Source: Bartonella tribocorum (lineage in GTDB: Bacteria > Pseudomonadota > Alphaproteobacteria > Rhizobiales > Rhizobiaceae). Taken from it: DNA of 64,000 nucleotides. The notes beneath the pieces are model-generated. The model had not been told where the DNA came from and ran no database searches. It saw only the letters and a list, made by a program, of their open reading frames with translations. Of the stretch, positions 55,117 through 64,000 are shown one piece after another. The translations under genes and the position numbers were made by a program. Every line of letters starts with the position of its first letter. The stretch's first letter is position 1. The DNA lies in the NCBI RefSeq assembly GCF_002777915.1, contig NZ_NJGE01000004.1, forward strand, positions 92,404 to 156,403. The letters run 5' to 3'.

Positions 55117-55503
55117 TTAATGATCTCCGAAGAGAACCGATGTTGTATTGTTTAAATCTGGAGCCATCCATATTTTTTCTAAATTATAAAAAAGACGAAT
55201 TTCCGGACGAAAAAGGTGAACGATAATATCACCTGTATCAATCAATACCCAATCACCTCCAGAAAGCCCTTCTACACGTGCAAGACCCTGCCCACTGTCT
55301 TTCCAAGTGCGTAGCAAATGATCCGCGATAGAAGATATATGACGCTGCGAATTTGCTGAAGCTATGACCATATAATCAGCCAAAGAGGACTTTTTCTGAA
55401 TATCAACAGAAACAATATCTTCTGCTTTTGTATCTTCTAAACTCTTGAGAATAATTTCAAGACTCCCCTTAACAGAAAAAACTTTTTTTGCTTTTGAAGA
55501 CAA
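55117..55503 (-). CDS. rsfS: Ribosomal silencing factor RsfS
   Basis: Binds ribosomal protein L14 and blocks subunit joining under starvation. The 128-residue protein has DIVSVDIQKKSSLADYMVIA, SANSQRHISSIADHL and GDWVLIDTGDIIVHLF. The TTG start has no clear ribosome site, so the N-terminus is uncertain. Immediately followed by rlmH, a common pairing. Confidence 0.93.
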   Translation of the reverse strand: MSSKAKKVFSVKGSLEIILKSLEDTKAEDIVSVDIQKKSSLADYMVIASANSQRHISSIADHLLRTWKDSGQGLARVEGLSGGDWVLIDTGDIIVHLFRPEIRLFYNLEKIWMAPDLNNTTSVLFGDH

Positions 55504-55613
55504 AATATCGTAAGAGTGGTTTTGTACAATGTTTTTCAGATCAATATTCCTTTCTTATTGTTGTAGAATGTAAAAAAGCTTTCTCTAAAGAGAAGCAGAA
55601 TCTTATAAATTGT

Positions 55614-56207
55614 TCAAGAAAAATTATTCTGCTTTAAACGAAGGTTTGTTGAAGATTGAAAAGATAAAGGTCCATGCAAATAGGTCCAAACTGGCGGCTT
55701 GATAAAAGGTAATCGCTCACTTTCTCTCTCATCCAAACGAAACTGGCGATAAATGTGTGCCATAGGAGAAGAGAGGGCTGATTTATTGCCTAAAGGACGA
55801 TCAATAATTGCAATAGGAAGCATAGAGATAATATCACGCCATCGATACCAATGATGAATTGTTGTAAAACTATCTGCCCCTATAATCCATACAAAATTTA
55901 CGCTACTGTAATGGTTCAGAATATAAAAAATCGTCTCTACTGATACTTTGCTCCCTATAGCCTGCTCAAAACCTGTTAAGCGAATTTTTGGATGATCAAT
56001 AAGCTTAAAACTTAATCGCATTCTCTCCTCTAAAGAGAGCAACTGTGTACAATCCTTTAAAGGATTGCCTGGACTAACCATCCACCACAACTGATCAAGC
56101 TGCAAACGCCGAATAGCAATTTTTGCAACAAGAAGATGCCCCGCATGCGGTGGATTAAAGGAACCACCAAAAAGACCCACAACATTCGATCTTTCAACAT
56201 GTGGCAT
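55614..56207 (-). CDS. nadD: Nicotinate-nucleotide adenylyltransferase
   Basis: Adenylates nicotinate mononucleotide in NAD synthesis. The 197-residue protein has the nucleotidyl-transferase motif GGSFNPPHAGH, WWMVSPGNPLK and SSTNLR near the C-terminus. The frame also opens at TTG 56240, overlapping the proA stop as TTGA; ATG at 56207 has GGGAAA eight bases upstream and matches the family. Confidence 0.93.
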   Translation of the reverse strand: MPHVERSNVVGLFGGSFNPPHAGHLLVAKIAIRRLQLDQLWWMVSPGNPLKDCTQLLSLEERMRLSFKLIDHPKIRLTGFEQAIGSKVSVETIFYILNHYSSVNFVWIIGADSFTTIHHWYRWRDIISMLPIAIIDRPLGNKSALSSPMAHIYRQFRLDERESERLPFIKPPVWTYLHGPLSFQSSTNLRLKQNNFS

Positions 56208-56236
56208 ACGATCTTTCCATGGGAAAAGTGGATTTT

Positions 56237-57505
56237 TCAAGCTCTAACCTGACCGTTTCCTTTAACATGATATTGAAATGATGTTAGCTGTTCAACACCT
56301 ATGGGACCACGTGCATGCATTTTTCCTGTTGCGATACCAATTTCCATTCCAAAACCAAATTCACCTCCATCAGCAAACTGTGTGGACGCATTGTGTAATA
56401 AAATAGCTGAATCCAAATGATTAAAAAATTTCTTCACCACTTCCATATCCTCAGCAATAATCGATTCCGTATGCCCTGATGAATAACGCTTAATATGAGC
56501 AATGGCTCCCTCAACCCCCTCAACTGTTTTAACAGAAAGAATAGCATCAAGATATTCATGTGACCAGTCTTCTTCAGAGGCTAATTTCACATCTGGCAGA
56601 AGAAATACAATATCTTCTGTAGCACGGATTTCACACCCCTTCTCCTGTAAAGCAGTCAAAACAGGAAGAAACTTTTTTAATGCCTCATTGTCAATGAGAA
56701 CTGTCTCAACAGCACCGCATATCCCTGTTCGACGCAACTTCGCATTTAAAACAATATTGCGCGCCATATCCAAATCTGCCGATTTATCAATATAAATATG
56801 ACAAAGCCCCTCTAAATGGGCAAAAATTGGAACACGCGCATCAGACTGAACGCGCGCAACAAGACTCTTTCCACCACGTGGCACGATCACATCAATCGCT
56901 CCATCCAATCCTTTGAGCATCTCCCCAACGGCAGCGCGATCTGTCGTTCCAACCATTTGAATCGCGTCTTTAGGTAAACCAGCCTGTTCTAAACCTTGTA
57001 CTAATGCACGATGAAGAGCATGTGAAGAATGAAAACTATCCGAACCACCGCGCAAAATCGCAGCATTGCCCGCTTTTAAACACAAAGCACTCGCATCAAC
57101 TGTAACATTTGGGCGACTCTCATAAATAATGCCAATCACACCAAGAGGTGTCCGTACACGACTTATATGAAGCCCATTGGGGCGTGTCCAAGCACTTATG
57201 ACCTGCCCAACAGGATCAGATAAACGAGCAACTTGGCGGACACTCTCTATTATTGCACCCAAACGCAATTCATCTAATTTGAGCCGATCCACCATTGCAG
57301 CTTTCAAATTATTCTGAGCAGCCTTCTCTAAATCCAGACAATTCGCCCGTAAAATTTCATCTGAGTGAGCCTCTAGGCTTAAAGCGATCATCTCTAATGC
57401 ATTGTTCTTTTGCTCAGAGGAAGCAACAGCCAACGCTGCAGCGCCAGAACGTGCTTTTTTCCCCATATCTTTCATTTGTTCTTCTAAAGTCATCGTATCA
57501 TTCAC
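56237..57505 (-). CDS. proA: Gamma-glutamyl phosphate reductase
   Basis: Second step of proline synthesis, reducing glutamyl-phosphate to the semialdehyde with NADPH. The 422-residue aldehyde-dehydrogenase-fold protein has the catalytic Cys in [33 protein letters not shown] and [18 protein letters not shown] near the end. GTG start; ATG four codons in is possible. Lies 30 bases after proB. Confidence 0.95.
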   Translation of the reverse strand: MNDTMTLEEQMKDMGKKARSGAAALAVASSEQKNNALEMIALSLEAHSDEILRANCLDLEKAAQNNLKAAMVDRLKLDELRLGAIIESVRQVARLSDPVGQVISAWTRPNGLHISRVRTPLGVIGIIYESRPNVTVDASALCLKAGNAAILRGGSDSFHSSHALHRALVQGLEQAGLPKDAIQMVGTTDRAAVGEMLKGLDGAIDVIVPRGGKSLVARVQSDARVPIFAHLEGLCHIYIDKSADLDMARNIVLNAKLRRTGICGAVETVLIDNEALKKFLPVLTALQEKGCEIRATEDIVFLLPDVKLASEEDWSHEYLDAILSVKTVEGVEGAIAHIKRYSSGHTESIIAEDMEVVKKFFNHLDSAILLHNASTQFADGGEFGFGMEIGIATGKMHARGPIGVEQLTSFQYHVKGNGQVRA

Positions 57506-57535
57506 TCTACCAAAACAATAAATAAAGTAACTTTT

Positions 57536-58678
57536 TTAAACAGAATTGGTCAAGCAGCGTAAAATCATATCATTACGATGCACCATAGCAGAACGTGCCT
57601 CATACCCAAGAATAGATTCTATTTCTTCGCTTTTACGTCCTATAATACGTATAGCTTCATCTCTTCCATAACTTACAAGTCCACGCGCAATCTCAACCCC
57701 ATTTGTATCAACAATTGCAACCGTATCCCCACGATGGAAATTTCCCTCAACAGCAATAACCCCTGCTGCTAATAATGATTTTCCTGATTCAAGAGCCTTA
57801 ATAGCTCCTTGATCAATCGTCAAAATACCAGACGGATCTAAATGACCAGAAATCCATGTTTTCCAAGCACTAACAGATTTCTCACCGGCCGCAAAAAAAC
57901 TCTTGCGTTCACCTTTATCAATCGCCGCAAGAGGATTCATACGTTTGCCTGAAGTAATGATCATCGCTGTTCCAGCAGCATTCGCTATCTTTCCAGCATC
58001 AAGCTTGGTCTTCATTCCTCCCCGTGAAAACTCTGAAGCAGCAACATCCGCCATTTTTTCGATATCATGCGTAATGGACGCAACAAAAGGAATAAATTCA
58101 GCCGTCGGATCACAATGGGGCGACTTTGTATAAAGACCATCAATATCAGATAAAAGTATTAAAAGATCCGCCCCCATCATTGTTGCCACACGTGCAGCTA
58201 AACGATCATTATCACCATAACGAATTTCATTTGTTGCAACAGTATCATTCTCATTAATAACAGGCACTGCTCCAAAACGTAAAAGTACATTAATCGTCGC
58301 ACGTGCATTGAGATAACGCCTTCGTTCTTCTGTATCAAATAAAGTGAGCAAAATCTGGCCTGTTTTGAGTCCATGTTGTGCAAGCGCATCACCGTAGGTT
58401 TTTGCTAATTCAATTTGTCCCAAAGCAGCACACGCCTGACTTTCTTCCAATTTCAAAGCTCCTTTAGGAAGCTGTAGCAATGTCCTTCCTAAAGCAATAG
58501 CGCCTGAAGACACCAATAATATTTCTACGCCTCCTTTGTGCAATTCAACAACATCATTAATCAAGCTTTTAAGCCATTCAACGCGCAAACCTGTCTGAGG
58601 ATCAACCAAAAGTGCAGATCCAATCTTAACCACGATACGTTTATAGTGTGTGAGTTTTTGCAATCCAACAACAGCCAT
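57536..58678 (-). CDS. proB: Glutamate 5-kinase
   Basis: First step of proline synthesis, phosphorylating glutamate. The 380-residue protein has an amino-acid kinase domain ([44 protein letters not shown]) and a C-terminal PUA domain from about residue 285. ATG at 58678 lies one base after the obgE stop, so the longer frame into obgE is rejected. Confidence 0.95.
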   Translation of the reverse strand: MAVVGLQKLTHYKRIVVKIGSALLVDPQTGLRVEWLKSLINDVVELHKGGVEILLVSSGAIALGRTLLQLPKGALKLEESQACAALGQIELAKTYGDALAQHGLKTGQILLTLFDTEERRRYLNARATINVLLRFGAVPVINENDTVATNEIRYGDNDRLAARVATMMGADLLILLSDIDGLYTKSPHCDPTAEFIPFVASITHDIEKMADVAASEFSRGGMKTKLDAGKIANAAGTAMIITSGKRMNPLAAIDKGERKSFFAAGEKSVSAWKTWISGHLDPSGILTIDQGAIKALESGKSLLAAGVIAVEGNFHRGDTVAIVDTNGVEIARGLVSYGRDEAIRIIGRKSEEIESILGYEARSAMVHRNDMILRCLTNSV

Positions 58679-58679
58679 C

Positions 58680-59705
58680 TCAATCAATCCTGCTATCCCC
58701 ACCAATCTCCTCTTTGCGTGACATTTCAATAATATGTGCACCTGTACGCAGCACATTTTCTAAACCTTCGCGGCTAACCGCAGAAAACATCATAACAGGT
58801 TGATCCGTTACTTTGCGCAAAGCTTCCTGTTTTGTTTTACGCTCTTCAATCGTAAGAGTATCTATCTGGCTTAAAGCGACAATTTCAATCTTATCACTTA
58901 GATTATTTCCATAGGCCTCAAGTTCATGACGCACAATTTGATATGCTTTTACAACATCTTCTTCTTGAGCAGAAATTAAATGAAGGAGAACACGACAACG
59001 TTCCACATGTCCTAAAAAACGGTCTCCAATTCCCACCCCTTCATGGGCTCCTTCGATCAAACCGGGAATATCAGCCAAAACAAACTCACGACCATCAATT
59101 CGTACAACACCAAGATGAGGATGGAGAGTGGTAAAAGGATAATCTGCAACTTTTGGCTTTGCAGCCGTTACAGAAGCTAAAAAAGTTGATTTTCCGGCAT
59201 TGGGTAAACCAACAAGCCCCGCATCAGCAATTAACTTCAAACGAAGCCATATTGCACGCTCTTCTCCAGCCAAACCCGGATTTGCACGACGTGGTGCCCG
59301 TTTTGTCGATGTTGTAAAATGAAGATTACCAAAACCGCCATTCCCTCCTTTTGCAAGGCGATAACGCTGTCCCACTTGTGTTAAATCACAGATTAACGTT
59401 GTATTATCTTCTTCAAAAATTTGCGTTCCAACCGGAACTTTAAGGATGACATCATCACCCTTCTCACCCGTCATATTACGCCCCTTGCCATGCCCCCCTG
59501 TTTTTGCTTTAAAATGCTGTTGGTAGCGATAATCAATCAGCGTGTTAAGCCCATCAACAACAAGAGCCCAGACATCACCACCCCGTCCTCCATTCCCTCC
59601 ATCAGGCCCCCCAAATTCTATGAATTTTTCACGGCGAAATGATACTGCTCCAGAACCTCCATTCCCAGAACGAATATAAACTTTAGCTTGATCAAGAAAT
59701 TTCAT
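58680..59705 (-). CDS. obgE: GTPase Obg
   Basis: Essential ribosome-associated GTPase. The 341-residue protein has a Gly-rich OBG fold ([33 protein letters not shown]), then a G domain with [11 protein letters not shown], switch [24 protein letters not shown] and SQID. ATG at 59705 is preferred over GTG three codons upstream. It is followed at once by proB, a common rhizobial order. Confidence 0.95.
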   Translation of the reverse strand: MKFLDQAKVYIRSGNGGSGAVSFRREKFIEFGGPDGGNGGRGGDVWALVVDGLNTLIDYRYQQHFKAKTGGHGKGRNMTGEKGDDVILKVPVGTQIFEEDNTTLICDLTQVGQRYRLAKGGNGGFGNLHFTTSTKRAPRRANPGLAGEERAIWLRLKLIADAGLVGLPNAGKSTFLASVTAAKPKVADYPFTTLHPHLGVVRIDGREFVLADIPGLIEGAHEGVGIGDRFLGHVERCRVLLHLISAQEEDVVKAYQIVRHELEAYGNNLSDKIEIVALSQIDTLTIEERKTKQEALRKVTDQPVMMFSAVSREGLENVLRTGAHIIEMSRKEEIGGDSRID

Positions 59706-59875
59706 TGGAAGCACTCACTGAGGAATCAATCTCTCTACCTCTATAGGCAATATATTAATTTTACCAGTTTTTCATCATTGATAACAGAAAAACTGTCACG
59801 ATCGCTAATAACTCTTTGAGAAAAAATCATCCCGTTAATAGATTAAATAAAGTGAAGTCTTCTAAAAAGAAGGCG

Positions 59876-60604
59876 CTATTCTTGTATTTTTGTTTTTCCC
59901 TTTAATTCAAGCGCTAGAAGGTAAAGCTCCACTGATTCTGATCGACTTGCGGGTGGTTTAACATGATAGACTTTTTTAAAATGCTGTTTTAATCTTGCAA
60001 GAAGAGTATTTTCTGCTCCTCCTTGAAAGGCCTTTGCTAAGAAATGTCCTCCAGGCTTGAGAACAGAAAGAGCAAAATCAGCAGCAACTTCACATAAATA
60101 AATCGTTCTTAAATGATCCGTCTGACGATGACCTGTTGTTGGTGCTGCCATATCAGAAAGAACCACATCCGGTTTTGTCCCTAAAGTTTCAATTAATTTT
60201 TGCGGTGCATCTGCATGTAAAAAATCCATTTCTAACATCGCAACTCTAGGTAATGGATCCACATGCAAATAATCAATGCCAACGACACTAGGTTTTTCAT
60301 CACTTGCCCCTACTATGCGCTCAGCGACCTGACACCATCCCCCCGGTGCTGCCCCTAGATCAATAACCTTTTGACCTTTTTTAAGAAACTTATAACGTTC
60401 ATTAATTTCAATGAGCTTATAAGCCGCGCGCGAACGATAACCCTCTACTTTTGATTGATGAACATAAGGATCATTCAAATGTCTTTCTAACCATCGCCGT
60501 GATGAAGCTTTAATGGTTCCAGCTTTCTTTTTTACGCGCTGATATAATTCATGTGACCCTGAACCTCCATAACCACCTGTTGGGGTTTTTGTTGTTTTTT
60601 TCAT
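59876..60604 (-). CDS. rlmE: 23S rRNA 2'-O-methyltransferase RlmE (FtsJ/RrmJ)
   Basis: Methylates U2552 of 23S rRNA. The 242-residue protein has [18 protein letters not shown] motif [27 protein letters not shown] and the catalytic Lys in [12 protein letters not shown] basic N-terminal extension of about 50 residues is typical in this order. It follows ppx after about 30 bases, a conserved pair. Confidence 0.95.
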   Translation of the reverse strand: MKKTTKTPTGGYGGSGSHELYQRVKKKAGTIKASSRRWLERHLNDPYVHQSKVEGYRSRAAYKLIEINERYKFLKKGQKVIDLGAAPGGWCQVAERIVGASDEKPSVVGIDYLHVDPLPRVAMLEMDFLHADAPQKLIETLGTKPDVVLSDMAAPTTGHRQTDHLRTIYLCEVAADFALSVLKPGGHFLAKAFQGGAENTLLARLKQHFKKVYHVKPPASRSESVELYLLALELKGKTKIQE

Positions 60605-60634
60605 CGTTATTCATCGTCTCCAATATTTAATTCT

Positions 60635-61945
60635 CTAACGCTTGAAATCTCTGCTCTTTCTACGACGACACCATACACCATCGCGTAACATCAGCTCTAT
60701 CAAAATTCCTTCCCTTAATCCACGATCAGCAACTCTTAAACGCTGACTTGGCCAAACTTCTCGAATAACATCTAAAATTGCACAACCAGCTAAAACTAAA
60801 TCTGCTCTCTCACGCCCAATAAAAGGATTTATGACACGTCTTTCTATATCCCATGACAATAAGCGTTTTGTCATAAGAGTAATGTCTGCATCATCCATCC
60901 AAATGCCATCCACTTTCTTCCTATCATAATGCTCTAAATTAAGATACATCCCTGCTAAAGTCGTAACCGTACCAGAAGTTCCCAAAAGATGAAACTTCGA
61001 TCCTTGCGCTAACTCTCCTAATTTATGACGATCTGAAAAACTATTTAACAATCCTCGCACATAATTTTTCATTTTTTCAAAGTCGTCTAAACTAATATTA
61101 TTCCCCCCAAAACGTTCCGCAAGCGTAACAACACCAACAGGAAGAGAAGTCCAAGCAGTAATTTGTCCCACTAAACGAAAAGAACGCTTTTGAGAAACAT
61201 CAAGGAGCACAATTTCTGATGATCCTCCCCCAATATCAAAAAGCACAATTGCCTCAGTATTTGGTTCAACAAGTGTACTACATCCTGTAACAGCAAAACG
61301 TGCTTCTGTTTGCCGATCAACAATTTCCAATTCAAGACCTGTCTCATCCAAAACACGCTGAATAAAATGCCTACCATTTTCTGCTGAACGGCAAGCTTCC
61401 GTTGCAATCAAACGATAACGCTTAATATGCCTTTGTTTTAGCTTTAAACGACAAATCTTTAATGCTTCAATCGCACGATCCATAGCTTGTGCATTAAGAA
61501 AACCATTATTTATTAAACCTTCTCCCAATCGTACAACACGAGAAAAAGCATCAACAACACGAAAATATCCCGGTTTACTAGGAGATGCGATAAGAAGACG
61601 ACAATTATTCGTCCCCAAATCAAGAGCCGCATAAAGAGGTGGAGATTTTATTTGAGAGAACCGTCGAAGAAAAGGCGCTTGGCGTTTTTTTGTTTTTTGA
61701 GCGTCCATCATTGTCTGATTATGAAACTCAAAAGCTGTCTCCGATTGAATTAAAACCTGTTTCTGTTTACAATGTCCTTTTCTCTGTTGTCTCTTTATAT
61801 CAACAAGGATAGAGCATGCCTCTGTTCGTGACAATGCAGAACGACTATTTTTATTATTCCCACAGTGATCATGCAATTGATTTGCTTTGGTATCGTATGA
61901 TTCTCCTTGCTTTGACTCTTTTGAACCATAATTTAACGGGGTCAT
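60635..61945 (-). CDS. ppx: Ppx/GppA family phosphatase
   Basis: Exopolyphosphatase or guanosine pentaphosphatase of the actin-like ASKHA fold. The 436-residue protein has a basic, low-complexity N-terminal extension of about 100 residues, then YAALDLGTNNCRLLIA, ATEACRSAENG, VLFDIGGGSSEIVLL and LGTSGTVTTLAGMYL. Rhizobial homologues also have a polar extension. ATG at 61945 (AAGG upstream) is preferred over TTG 61975. Substrate (polyphosphate or pppGpp) is unresolved. Confidence 0.92.
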   Translation of the reverse strand: MTPLNYGSKESKQGESYDTKANQLHDHCGNNKNSRSALSRTEACSILVDIKRQQRKGHCKQKQVLIQSETAFEFHNQTMMDAQKTKKRQAPFLRRFSQIKSPPLYAALDLGTNNCRLLIASPSKPGYFRVVDAFSRVVRLGEGLINNGFLNAQAMDRAIEALKICRLKLKQRHIKRYRLIATEACRSAENGRHFIQRVLDETGLELEIVDRQTEARFAVTGCSTLVEPNTEAIVLFDIGGGSSEIVLLDVSQKRSFRLVGQITAWTSLPVGVVTLAERFGGNNISLDDFEKMKNYVRGLLNSFSDRHKLGELAQGSKFHLLGTSGTVTTLAGMYLNLEHYDRKKVDGIWMDDADITLMTKRLLSWDIERRVINPFIGRERADLVLAGCAILDVIREVWPSQRLRVADRGLREGILIELMLRDGVWCRRRKSRDFKR

Positions 61946-62901
61946 TTCTCTTATCCCTTGAGCGTTTTCCCCCAATAAATAAACGCAAAAACTCTTCTGC
62001 CCATTCCTAAATAAAGCAACAGTGCGGCATTAAATGATAAAATACAAGAAAACATTCTCTTTTTTCTTATCATCGAAACTTTCTACGCTAGTATCATTAG
62101 ATACTAACATCATTCAAATTTTGTATAATCTTTTGGTTGCTTCCGTGAAGTCATGCTTCTCTTGATAACTATAAACTAATCGTTTAAGTTCAAATCAATT
62201 TTGTAAATTATGCTATTTTTATATCATTTATACGAAGTACGCTTCTATTGTAACAAACCAGCATTATCATACTCTTTGCTAATGCTTAAGGTTGCAACAA
62301 CCTACACATTGATATAGTTTATAAGAGAAAAAATTCTTTTTTTCAATCGCGTTATCCGTACACAAACCTCATTTGTTATATGCAACAAAATGGCTTTGGT
62401 TATGCTAGAATAAAAGCTTCATGGTCCTATAAAATGCAATTACGGTGCCATTATTTCGTGAATACAAGGAAAAACTATCGTTCAAAAATTCTCTGGAACT
62501 ATAAATTCTCTTGTTATTATAATATTTCAATTAAAACATATTAATGCTTAATCAGACCGCTCTAAAAAGCCATATGAAACTTAAAAAGAATCTAGCATGC
62601 TCCTTATTGTAAGAAGGGCATATTTCTATTTATTTACAATTGAGTATTTCTCATAACTTTTTATTGCTAACAACTAACGCAATTACTCTCTAAGATCTGT
62701 GGAAAACTCTAACCTAATTTTCTATTATATTAAAGTATTCATGGTGATTTTAACTTCATAAAACTCGCATTTTTTTGAATAAATCACTTCTCTATCTCAT
62801 GACATAAAACTTGTCACTTATTTCACCTTATAATTTATTCAAAAATATAACTCAACAATTTATGAAAAAATGACTCTCGTTAAAAATTTCCCAATGAACT
62901 T
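61946..62901. other. Long gene-poor spacer
   Basis: About 950 bases between the ppx start and the IalB-like stop. It holds a degenerate repeat near 62352-62410 and otherwise AT-rich sequence; no gene, RNA or integrase relic was recognised. Confidence 0.45.
62352..62410. repeat. Degenerate intergenic repeat, copy D
   Basis: TTATCCGTACACAAACCTC, then TTATATGCAACAAAATGGCT and TTGGTTATGCT resemble the core of copies B and C. The flanking tail found in B and C is not clear here. Confidence 0.4.
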
Positions 62902-63504
62902 CTAAGGACGCAAAGAATTAAGTGCTGCGTTTAACCCTTTAAATGGCACAGTAAAAGAAAATACCTTTCCATCTTTAAGTTTATAGGAAATACGTACTTT
63001 ATTGTCCTGTTCTATTTGTTTAGTAAGAACCGGCCCTACAGGTGATTGTGCCAAACAAACCGTTTCATTACACTGCGTATAATGAATAAGAACAGGTTTT
63101 TTTTCACCTTTCACAAACATCTGAATCGGAACATTTATATCAGAATTTGGCAATGTTCGAAGAAGCATCACTGCTTGACCATTTGTCGTAGAAACAAGAG
63201 ACCAACTAAAAATGGTATTTCCTTCCTGATCATGAACAGTCTGTGTCACATTACAAATACCTTGCTTAAGCTTAAGCTTTTGTTTTTCATCACAAATCAA
63301 AGTCCAGTCATAAAACTGCATAATAATTCGTCGTGTTTCACCTGGTTCTCCTCTAGGTATGGATAAGTGCGGTGGATGAATTGTATAAATACTATTATTT
63401 TCATTAGCAAAGCTTTCGCCCTTGCCTATTAAGGCAAGAGCAAACAGAATCTTCACTAACATATTTCTTTTTTTTAAAATAATAATCATTTTTGCTATTA
63501 TCAT
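62902..63504 (-). CDS. IalB-family exported protein (second paralogue)
   Basis: A 200-residue protein with an N-terminal signal-like segment (MLVKILFALALIG) and an IalB domain: YDWTLICDEKQKLKLKQGIC, YTQCNETVCLA and PFKGLNAALNSL match the pattern of IalB at 50.7 kb. The ATG at 63504 overlaps the adhesin stop as ATGA, and GAGG sits six bases before it inside the adhesin gene, so translation is coupled. An ATG 14 codons in is a weaker alternative. Confidence 0.85.
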   Translation of the reverse strand: MIIAKMIIILKKRNMLVKILFALALIGKGESFANENNSIYTIHPPHLSIPRGEPGETRRIIMQFYDWTLICDEKQKLKLKQGICNVTQTVHDQEGNTIFSWSLVSTTNGQAVMLLRTLPNSDINVPIQMFVKGEKKPVLIHYTQCNETVCLAQSPVGPVLTKQIEQDNKVRISYKLKDGKVFSFTVPFKGLNAALNSLRP

Positions 63505-64000
63505 CTCAACCTCAGAGTAATTCCAGCACCTACGCCCCAGTGACCTCCAGCACTTGTAATAGATACATTCGAGCGAATATTTCCATCTTCAGATGTATAA
63601 CCAGCACCGATAGCAAAGGCAGATTGGCTGCGCCACAAACCACTACCAAATGAGACACTTACAGATCCTGGTATATCATAGTAACGTAAGTTAGATACTG
63701 CCAAGCCAATAGCCGCTGCTTGTCTTGCTTCCTTACGGACATCCTCAATGGCATAATTTAACGTCTCAAACTTTATATCCGTATAAGATTTTGCCTCATT
63801 AACACCATTATTGACAAGACTACTTACTTGATCATCCGTATACTTCTTCGCATCATCAAGCACTAGCTTCATCTGCTGATCCGTATAATCATGCAATTGA
63901 CCACCCGTTACCGCTTCTTTCGAACCACTTTCTATACGACCTTCCGCTAAATTATCTATCAATACTGGATCACTTTCATTACCTCCAACTAACGTAATCT
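63501..64000 (-). CDS. Trimeric autotransporter adhesin (YadA/BadA-like), C-terminus
   Basis: The frame is open to the window edge, so only about the last 165 codons are present. It shows the neck-type motif EAVTGGQLHDYTDQQM, a coiled-coil stalk (DDAKKYTDDQVSSLV), and the YadA membrane anchor (RQAAAIGLAVSNLRYYDIPG, SFAIGAGYTSEDGNIR-like strands, ending GVGAGITLRLR). The anchor forms a trimeric outer-membrane pore that exports and holds the adhesin. In Bartonella such proteins (BadA, Vomp) bind host matrix and endothelium. Followed by the coupled IalB-like gene. Confidence 0.9.
   Translation of the reverse strand, partial: ITLVGGNESDPVLIDNLAEGRIESGSKEAVTGGQLHDYTDQQMKLVLDDAKKYTDDQVSSLVNNGVNEAKSYTDIKFETLNYAIEDVRKEARQAAAIGLAVSNLRYYDIPGSVSVSFGSGLWRSQSAFAIGAGYTSEDGNIRSNVSITSAGGHWGVGAGITLRLR

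Noticed and set aside
63501..63962. Adhesin as a complete 153-residue protein from TTG at 63962
   Set aside because: The frame stays open upstream to the window edge and encodes adhesin-like residues, so the TTG is internal.

Overview
The window reads as chromosome of a Bartonella species (Alphaproteobacteria, Hyphomicrobiales). Evidence is the AT-rich sequence with long gene-poor spacers, rhizobial-type gene neighbourhoods (prfA-prmC, proB-proA-nadD-rsfS-rlmH, ppx-rlmE), and Bartonella/Brucella surface and virulence-associated genes: ialA-ialB, an Omp10-type lipoprotein, a second IalB-family protein and the C-terminus of a YadA-type trimeric autotransporter adhesin. The exact species cannot be fixed from this sequence alone. 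No tRNA, rRNA, CRISPR array or intact mobile element was recognised.

Layout. 0-8 kb: coaA, an M17 aminopeptidase and an NlpC/P60 hydrolase; a 1-kb spacer; mutT, argJ and a periplasmic parvulin. 8-17 kb: secA (a short ORF overlaps its start), a Fur-family regulator, prfA-prmC, and the class Ib ribonucleotide reductase operon nrdHIEF. 17-20 kb: a zinc-type ABC importer behind a perfect long palindrome. 21-27 kb: the glycerol-3-phosphate importer ugpBAEC (Pho-box-like site, internal terminator) and ugpQ. 27-33 kb: guaA, an rsmB-type methyltransferase, a compact small-gene unit with a general-stress (EcfG-type) promoter, and guaB. 33-44 kb: a two-HKD phospholipase D/cardiolipin-synthase-like protein, an NtrC-like regulator with a decayed ATPase, omp10, kdsD, galU, mltB with a DUF459 protein, and an M3 peptidase. 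44-51 kb: mgtE, typA, ppa, yggU, yggT. 51-61 kb: a long minus-strand block ppx, rlmE, obgE, proB, proA, nadD, rsfS, rlmH, envC-like, ctpA, ialA, ialB in transcription order. 62-64 kb: an adhesin whose stop overlaps the start of an IalB-like gene.

The most notable unlisted structure is in the spacers. Four of them (3.9, 26, 44 and 46 kb) hold decayed pieces of the same tyrosine-recombinase (phage integrase) gene, all on the plus strand. A second degenerate repeat (about 4.6, 20.6, 26.5 and 62.4 kb) lies in other parts of the spacers. Several predicted regulatory sites (Zur-like, NrdR-like, Pho-like, EcfG-like) are called by eye and need a motif scan or experiment.
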